Shown here piece by piece: positions 28,501 to 34,400 of a DNA stretch of 64,000 nt. Position 1 is the first letter of the stretch. Each line of letters opens with the position of its first letter. Below the pieces are notes generated by a model that saw only the letters and a list, made by a program, of their open reading frames with translations, made no database searches and was not told the origin of the DNA. Made by a program: the position numbers and the translations under genes. This stretch comes from Accumulibacter phosphatis (GTDB lineage: Bacteria > Pseudomonadota > Gammaproteobacteria > Burkholderiales > Rhodocyclaceae). The stretch spans positions 2,976,001 through 3,040,000 of the forward strand of contig NC_013194.1 of NCBI RefSeq assembly GCF_000024165.1. The letters run 5' to 3'.

Positions 28501-29007
28501 AATACGGGCATGCCGCCAGCCGTCGCTGCCGACACGGCCACCCTCGCCACCGCCGGCAGACAGCGGCGCCGGGTGCTGCACATCGAGGACAATCCAGCCA
28601 CCCTCAAACTCGTACGCAAGCTCCTCGGCGGCCGCTCCGACGTCGAAGTGGACGACGCCGGCAGCGGCGAGGTCGGCCTCGCGCTGGCCTGCGCGACGAC
28701 CCCGGATCTGATCCTTCTCGACATCGACCTGCCCGGTCAGGATGGTTTCGCCACCCTGCGCCGGCTGCGGGCAAACGCGCCAACCGCAGCGGTGCCGGTG
28801 ATCGCCGTCACTTCCGACTCCGACGCCATGCGGCGCGACGTCGACCACGGCGACACTGCCGGCTTTGCCGACTACCTCAGCAAGCCACTCGACGTCCGCC
28901 GCTTCCAGGACGTCGTCGGTCGCTTTCTCGGCAGCCAGCCAGACGAGGCGGCAGAAGCCGATCTTCGCACCACAGGTGCCGCAGCCGTCGCCGAGCGTCC
29001 GGCGTAG
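25591..29007 (+). CDS. Membrane PAS hybrid sensor histidine kinase
   Basis: This 1138-residue protein starts at GTG 25591, 35 bases after the solute-binding protein. It has a membrane helix (about 11-32), a periplasmic PDC-like sensor region, a second membrane helix (about 293-313), three PAS domains (the first with EILAANPAFEQITGYSR), HisKA with His746, HATPase, and a receiver with Asp1044 (LLDIDLPGQDGF). It is the last gene of the operon. Its PAS-to-HATPase core closely follows that of the second kinase (LSRMSHELRTPLNAILGFGQ in both). Confidence 0.88.
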   Translation: MSPLPPSQRRAALLLALLLLLASWLAAFGFMLWRLHGETLDNGAQTARMHARNFAEHLTQSLQVIDLMAGGFEPRGDDPQDEVKTGQRLAATLRPNPFLRSLSLLDASGRIIASSNPENLGVAVEQTGFFPAAVPSAEILRVGRPWLGRDFAGGSAASATSPVTAAEASFIPVLRRLTADGGLWLLAALNPDYFINHGTQLLDAESGRIQWLRYDDVLLASTAPHELPGISGAAGAVGELLRSLEHGELVQVLGDGREALTAYRASRQFPVVVAVHLDREHVLAAWQSEAWRLTGIVVPIMLALSCAAIALWYRQQRIAAQQRELERERRLVASVFEASAASILITTASGEILAANPAFEQITGYSRAEVIGINPRILKSGLNPPQTYEDLWETISHGAVWRGELQNRKKSGELYWEALAISPVVDDHGKITHFIGVAPDITEGKLAEQALRASFSLLDATLDSTTDGILVVDRNGKAAKWNRAFLDMWQAPAVAAAADNEEAVVAQALGQLASSGRGLTEVTGPHPNPAAGSLDQIELADGRVFERYSQPQRIGEQIVGRVWCFHDVTRQKRTEAELRASEQQFRALFADSPVSILVHDRESGEIIDANPTAWTAYGLSSLQELQASDFWLAPPYSFAEALSWIRKAAAHGKQQFEWRNQRRDGELFWEHVTLSRVTIGGVERILATAIDISDRKRAEQQLAEYGEHLEVLVDERTTALAQARTAIADAQAANAAKTEFLSRMSHELRTPLNAILGFGQLLALPGDAPLSAQQADNVQEILRAGRHLLEQVNEVLDLARIESGRIELSLEAVPLSSVVAECVALVRPLAEARGVSIDAAIDDSMLQADPTRLRQVILNLLSNAIKYNREHGTVRLDNTREGERLRFAVTDSGRGIASEHLPRLFQPFERLESSYEGIEGSGVGLALSKRLVEMMAGSIRVDSRIGVGSTFSFDLPLARVPAATAAAEAANTGMPPAVAADTATLATAGRQRRRVLHIEDNPATLKLVRKLLGGRSDVEVDDAGSGEVGLALACATTPDLILLDIDLPGQDGFATLRRLRANAPTAAVPVIAVTSDSDAMRRDVDHGDTAGFADYLSKPLDVRRFQDVVGRFLGSQPDEAAEADLRTTGAAAVAERPA

Positions 29008-29015
29008 CCGCGGCG

Positions 29016-29031
29016 GCCGGCGGCCGCCGGC
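29016..29031. terminator. Perfect 16-base palindrome after the kinase operon
   Basis: GCCGGCGGCCGCCGGC begins 9 bases after the stop of the last kinase gene. It can form a very stable hairpin and may end or protect the operon transcript. There is no T tract, so intrinsic termination is not assured. Confidence 0.3.
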
Positions 29032-29414
29032 GACGCAGGCGCGATGCCGGCAGCGGATCCGGGGCGTAATCAGCACACTGCAAACGACAGAAAATCCAGC
29101 GGCACGAGCACGAGCAGAGGTAGCCCCCGCAAGAGCCGTCACTCGCGAGTCCGGGCAGCCTGATCCGCATCGCCAACCGGCATTCACCACACTCGCCAGA
29201 ATGGCATCGCTTCGATTAGACTAGGGCGATTCTTACCGGGAAGCTCAATGTGCGGAACAAGCTTGCTGATCCCGTGCCCGAGCAACTGGTTGACCTCTTC
29301 GGCAATGGGCCGGTATTCCCCGACCAATCGGCCCGCTCGCTCAGAGGCCAGCGGCGGACGCGCGGCGCGCCGCCCAGCGCGTCTCGCTGAGGCCGGCCTG
29401 CCCAAGGTCACGCC
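29032..29414. other. Intergenic region upstream of the NACHT-WD40 locus
   Basis: Nearly 400 bases separate the kinase operon from the nitrilase-like gene. A frame from GTG 29250 to TGA 29390 (46 codons, opening MRNKLADPVPEQLVDLFGNG) begins like real coding sequence in the same frame as the nitrilase gene. It then degenerates, and the other plus frame becomes the better coding one. It may be a short gene with a frameshift. A locus promoter is expected here; the AT-rich stretch around 29205-29240 is the best place for it. Confidence 0.3.
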
Positions 29415-30719
29415 ATGCAACAAGTCTGCGACCTGATCGCCCGGCGAGAATACAAGAGCGCGCTGGTCCGGCTCTGGCACCTGGCCGAGCAACTCGGCGA
29501 CGCGGGCGGGACAACTCTCGATCGATGGGCCTCCCTGCCGGTCGACGCCTTGGCCGACAAGCGCATCGCCAACTTCTTCACCTTCGGTCAACCCGGGATT
29601 ACGCTGCAGGCGCTGCAGTCGCGGCCAACCGAGGTCGTCAGCCGCCTCGACCAGCGGCTGCACGAGGAGCGACGGAAAGCTTCCCGACCGACGCGCCTCG
29701 TCATCGAAGGCCGCGGCTACTTCCTGGTCCCCTGCACCTCGCACAACGGCTTCGAACAGGAGCAACCGGTACGCTTCGCCAACTACATGCGGCATCACCG
29801 CATCATCCCGGATCGCTTGCCGAGCGGCGTCACGGCCAGCGTTCGCGATCTCTGCGAGCACGCCCGCCTGCAGCAGCAGCTCGAGGACATCGTCCACGCT
29901 GACCTGCCCGCGCTGCAGATTGGTCTCGGCCTCTTTCCGGATCGGCACCGCCTCCAGGGCGAGAGCATCCGCACCGACGCAGCCCGCCAAAGAACCTTCT
30001 TCACCGCCACCTCCGACGACGCTGCGCGTCTGGCAAGCGCCCGGGAACAGATCCGGCAAGCCGAAGCTGCCGACGTCGAGTTGCTGGTTTTTCCCGAACT
30101 GACCCTGTCGCCGGACAACCAGCGGGCGATCGAGCAGGACCTCTTTCGACGCTGGTGCGACGGCGAGCCCTGCCGCATCGCCCTGATTCTGCTTGGCAGC
30201 TTTCACTGCCACGACGACAGCCGGGACGATTGCAAGCGCAACCGGGCGCGTCTGCTGTGGGGTTTCGACGGGTCCACCATCGCCGCGCACGACAAGTTCT
30301 CGCCAGCGACGCTCGGCGAACTGACCGAGGACTTCACGCCGGGTACCACCGCCGTCTTCCTGTGCACGCCGATCGGCAACATCTCGCTGGCCATCTGCAA
30401 GGACATCATCGACGACTACGCGAGCATCTGGCTCGAGAAGCTTGGGCCGAACTGGTTGCTGGTTCCGAGCCTCAGCGATTCGGCCAGCGAACATGCCAAG
30501 GCCAGCCGCCGGCTCTGGAACCGCCACCGCTGCATCAGCGTCGTCGCCAACCAGCCGCTCGACCGGGATCACCTTCCCGATGACGGATCGGCCGCCGACC
30601 CCGTCTACGGTTATGTCTGCAGCGACCAAATGCGCCTGCCCAAGCGCTCGGAGACGCTTTCGGTGCACCCCGTTTCACTGCCACATCCAGACGAACACCC
30701 GCCAGATAAACCATGCTAA
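29415..30719 (+). CDS. Nitrilase-fold (carbon-nitrogen hydrolase) protein with novel N-terminal domain
   Basis: This 434-residue protein has an unassigned alpha-rich N-terminal region (about 1-185) and a C-terminal carbon-nitrogen hydrolase domain. The catalytic triad can be placed: Glu228 in VFPELTLS, Lys294 in HDKFSP and Cys328 in LAICKDII, each in its usual context. The family hydrolyses or forms amides, often using ammonia or CoA-linked groups; the substrate here is unknown. It is followed after 36 bases by the winged-helix gene and then the NACHT-WD40 giant, so it is probably an enzymatic part of that system. The spacing and codon use match the neighbours. Confidence 0.75.
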   Translation: MQQVCDLIARREYKSALVRLWHLAEQLGDAGGTTLDRWASLPVDALADKRIANFFTFGQPGITLQALQSRPTEVVSRLDQRLHEERRKASRPTRLVIEGRGYFLVPCTSHNGFEQEQPVRFANYMRHHRIIPDRLPSGVTASVRDLCEHARLQQQLEDIVHADLPALQIGLGLFPDRHRLQGESIRTDAARQRTFFTATSDDAARLASAREQIRQAEAADVELLVFPELTLSPDNQRAIEQDLFRRWCDGEPCRIALILLGSFHCHDDSRDDCKRNRARLLWGFDGSTIAAHDKFSPATLGELTEDFTPGTTAVFLCTPIGNISLAICKDIIDDYASIWLEKLGPNWLLVPSLSDSASEHAKASRRLWNRHRCISVVANQPLDRDHLPDDGSAADPVYGYVCSDQMRLPKRSETLSVHPVSLPHPDEHPPDKPC

Positions 30720-30758
30720 ACTGAAATTGCACAAACAACTTAGCACGCTTTAGCCATG
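30712..30758. promoter_or_regulatory. Imperfect inverted repeat between nitrilase and winged-helix genes
   Basis: CATGCTAAA (30712-30720) and TTTAGCCATG (30749-30758) face each other across an AT-rich spacer that is unusual for this GC-rich region. The right arm covers the start codon of the winged-helix gene. It could be an operator for that protein or an internal promoter of the locus. Confidence 0.35.
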
Positions 30759-31421
30759 CTCGATCTGCACACCGCCAACCCCGAGTTGTACATTGACGAC
30801 AGGCGACCGCAGGACCTGATCGCTGCCGCCGAGCAACTGGCGACCTGGGATGAGGCTGCCACCGCCAGCGCCGACTGCCTGCTCAACGCCTGGACGCTAC
30901 GCGCGTGCATGAACGAGGACCCGGAAGGCACCGCCGATCTCGCCGTGGCGATCCGGGCGCCGCGCGACCGCCTGGCCAACTCGCGCAGCCTGCCGGACAG
31001 CTACCGGCACCGCTGGCAGGGCTACCTCGAGTTGCTCAACGCCCGCACGCTGCGCTTCACCAACGCAGCCGAAATCGAGCTGCTGCTCAACCGGCCGCAC
31101 GTCGTCGAACTCCTGCGCACGCTGCCGGCGAACGGCGAATTCTTCCCGCAATGGGAGGTGAAAGCAGCGCTCGCCACGCAGGAGAAGCGATTCAGCGATT
31201 CGCGCCTGTCGCAGCTCCTCGGCCAGATCGAGGACCACGGCCTGATCGGCCATCGCAAGCGCGGCAAGTACAAGGACTGGCGGCTGACCGAGAGCGGACA
31301 ACAAGTTCTCGCGAAGCGTTTTCCGGCAGAGCGGGCGCGCGCACCGGTCAGAGGTTTTGGCATGGGCGATCTGCGTCTTTACAGCACCTCCCCCGAACGA
31401 CTCGGGCAACTGGTGGCCTAG
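30756..31421 (+). CDS. Winged-helix DNA-binding protein
   Basis: This 221-residue protein has a probable winged helix-turn-helix at about residues 120-190, with FSDSRLSQLLGQIEDHGLIG as recognition part and GKYKDWRLTESGQQVL as wing. The N-terminal half is alpha-helical and unassigned. No ribosome site precedes the ATG, which lies in the right arm of an inverted repeat. It sits between the nitrilase-like gene and the NACHT-WD40 gene (21 bases to the next). It probably regulates the locus or acts as its DNA-binding partner. Both ideas are inference from position. Confidence 0.65.
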   Translation: MLDLHTANPELYIDDRRPQDLIAAAEQLATWDEAATASADCLLNAWTLRACMNEDPEGTADLAVAIRAPRDRLANSRSLPDSYRHRWQGYLELLNARTLRFTNAAEIELLLNRPHVVELLRTLPANGEFFPQWEVKAALATQEKRFSDSRLSQLLGQIEDHGLIGHRKRGKYKDWRLTESGQQVLAKRFPAERARAPVRGFGMGDLRLYSTSPERLGQLVA

Positions 31422-31442
31422 GCCGGTAAGGGCCGAACCCGC

Positions 31443-34400
31443 ATGCGCCCCTTCACCATCACCTTCTACAGCTACAAGGGTGGCGTCGGCCGCACGCTGC
31501 TGGCGGCCAACCTCGGCGTCCTGCGCGCGCGGCGCGGCAAGACGCTGATCTGGGACCTCGACATCGAAGCGCCAGGCCTGCATCGCATCCCCGACCTCAG
31601 GCCGCAGGGCCGGATCGAGTGCGGTCTCTTCGAGTGGATCGACGCCTGGCAGAAGGCCGGTAAGGGCGCCGCCGACTACCCTGCCCTGCTCAAGTGCATC
31701 CGGCCCAGCCGGGTCAGCGAGCACCTGCACGTTCTCGCCGCGCACGGCGACGACGCCAATCCGGCGCTGCTGTACCAGAGCATCGACTGGCACGATTTCC
31801 TGCACATCCACATCGACCAGGGCTACCACCTTTTCGCCAAAGCCCTCGACGCCTTCGGCGACGCCGGTTACGAGACCGTGCTGCTCGACGCACGCACCGG
31901 CCTCACCGACCTCGGTGGCCTGATTGCCGCCCTGCTGCCGCACGTCACCGTCCTCGTCGGCAACTACGGCGCGCAGAATCTGGCCGGGCTGGCCGGCATC
32001 TGGCAGTCGCTGCAACCGCTGGCCGAGCGGCAGATGCCGATCCGCGGCGATCTGCCGCCGCTCGAACGTCTGCTCGTCGCCTCGCCGATCCCGCCCGACT
32101 TCGCCGGCCGCGAAGTCGCCGAACAGGAGTGGCGGCAAACTTTTGGGCTCGACGCCAGGGAGAGGCTGAAGACCGTCAGCTTCGACCAGGACGTTCTGTT
32201 CACCGATCGCCTGATGGTCGCCACCCGTGAGTCCGAGCGGCGAATCGTCAAGGACTACCTGGCGATCGACGAGGCACTCGAAAGTTACTACCGGGCCAAT
32301 CTCCTGACCAGCCGCGAAGTCTCGCTGAGCCATGCCGCGCGCCCCGACGTCTATGGCCCGGGTGAGCGCGGCTCCGCGCAGCAACGTGGCAAGACCTTCG
32401 AGGAAAAGGTCGCCTATCTGCTGCAACTGCTCGGCTACAGCGTCGAGCAGAAACAACTGCTCGACGGCAACGAAATCGACCTCATCGCCAGCAAACGTGG
32501 CGACTTCGGTGAAGTCACCACCTATCTGGTCGAGTGCAAGGCCTACACCGGCGCCGTACCCAAGGAAGCCGCCGAGAAGCTTGCCGTCTGGCTGGACGGC
32601 GATCAGGCGCGTGGCCGCCGCGCCAAGGGAATGCTGGTGGCGGAAAAGGCGTTCAGCGCCGCCGCCGCGACCTTCTGCGAAAGCCACGGCAACCTGGTCG
32701 CCCTCACCTACGGCCAGCTCGAGCGGAGCCTGCTCGATTTCACTCCCTACCTCGCTCGCCTGCGGCAGGTCTACGAGTCGGCTTCGCTGGCCCGCTGGTA
32801 CGTGCAGCAGAAGGTCCGCCTCACCGACCAGGCAGAAAGCCCGGTGGCCGATCTGCTGCCGCACGCGCGTGCCTGGGCGCGCGGTGCTGGCAGCCGGCTG
32901 TGGCTGCTGCTCGGCGACTACGGCACCGGCAAGTCCGCCTTCATGGCGCACCTCGCCTACACCCTGGCCAACGACTGCGCCGGCGACGCCGACGCGCCGG
33001 TACCGATCGCCGTCAATCTGAAGAACTTTCCCAACGCGGTGACGCTGGAGCAGCTGCTGCAGGAGCACCTGCGGCATGAACTCAAGCTCGCCGTCAACCC
33101 CGCCATCCTGCTGCACCTGCTGGCCGCCGGGCGCATCGTCCTGCTGCTCGACAGCTTCGACGAAATGGGCGTCGCCACCGTCGGCAAGAGTGTCGAGGAA
33201 CAGTTCCGCCAACTGGCCGCCCCTGCCGCGCAGGCCGGCAGCTCGCCACAGGCCAACCGGGTACTCATCACCTCGCGCACGCACTTCTTCCGCGACCGCG
33301 GCCAGGCGCGCACGGCCGGGCTCGGCATGGCCGACGCGGTCAATCCGGAGTCCGCACTCGGCCAGGCGGCGCGCAGCTTCCAGGCCACTCTCGACGACTT
33401 GCTGCCCTTCGACGAAGCGCAGATCGGCGAATACCTGGAGAAGCGCCTCGGCCGCATCCACGGCCAGCAAGCCTGGGCCGACATCCAGAGCATCTACGGC
33501 CTCGAAGATCTGGCGCGCGTGCCGCAGTTGCTGGACATCATCCTGCACGGCCTGCCCACCCTGAAGACCGGCGGCAGGGCGGCGACGCCCGGCGCCCTCT
33601 ACCTGATCTACACCGACCAGTGGCTCAACGACCCGCGCCTGCGGCTGGCCGAAATGCAGCTCTCGGCGCGCCAGATCGCCCTGCTTCTCGAAACGCTGTC
33701 CACCGCGCTCTGGGCGCGCGCCGACCAGCGCCTGCACTACAGCGACCTCGCCCGCCTGGTGCGCGAGCACAGCCCAGGCCTCGCCGCCGGCCTGAATCAC
33801 GAGCGCGTCGATCTGGAGCTGCGCACCGCCGCTTTCCTGGTACGCAGCAGCGACGGCTACTACCGCTTTTCGCACAAGAGCTTTCTCGAATTCTTCATTG
33901 CCCGCCGCCTGTGGCAGATCGACGCCCGCGAGTACCCCGGCGACGAGCTCGCCACGGCCCTCGACACCGCCCGCCTCAACCGCGAAAGCGTCTCCATGCT
34001 CGGCGATCTGCTGCTCGCCAACCTGCCTCCCGGCGCAGACCAGCCCGCCACCGGCTATCACGGCTTCCTGAAGGCGACCGGCGAGTTGCTGGCGCAGCCC
34101 TACCGCAAGGGCGTCAGCGAGAACGCCCTGCTGCTGCGCCATTACCTGATCGGGCATCGCGACGGCCCCAGCCGCCGCCGGCAGCCGGCGCCGGCCGAGG
34201 CCTGGCCCGCGCCCCCACAACTGCAGGGCGCCGACCTCGCCGGCCTCAACCTTGCCGGCGTCGACCTGCGGCGCGCGCAACTGCAGCAAGCGGACCTCAC
34301 GGGCTGCGATCTGGGCTTCGCTTGCCTGGCCGACGCCTGCCTGGACGATGCCCGCCTCGACAAGGCTCGGCTGGAGTCTGCCGACTGTCGCGGCGCCCGG

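Noticed and set aside
27364..29190. 608-codon minus-strand frame over the third kinase
   Set aside because: Antisense shadow; it lacks any recognisable domain and overlaps a well-supported gene.
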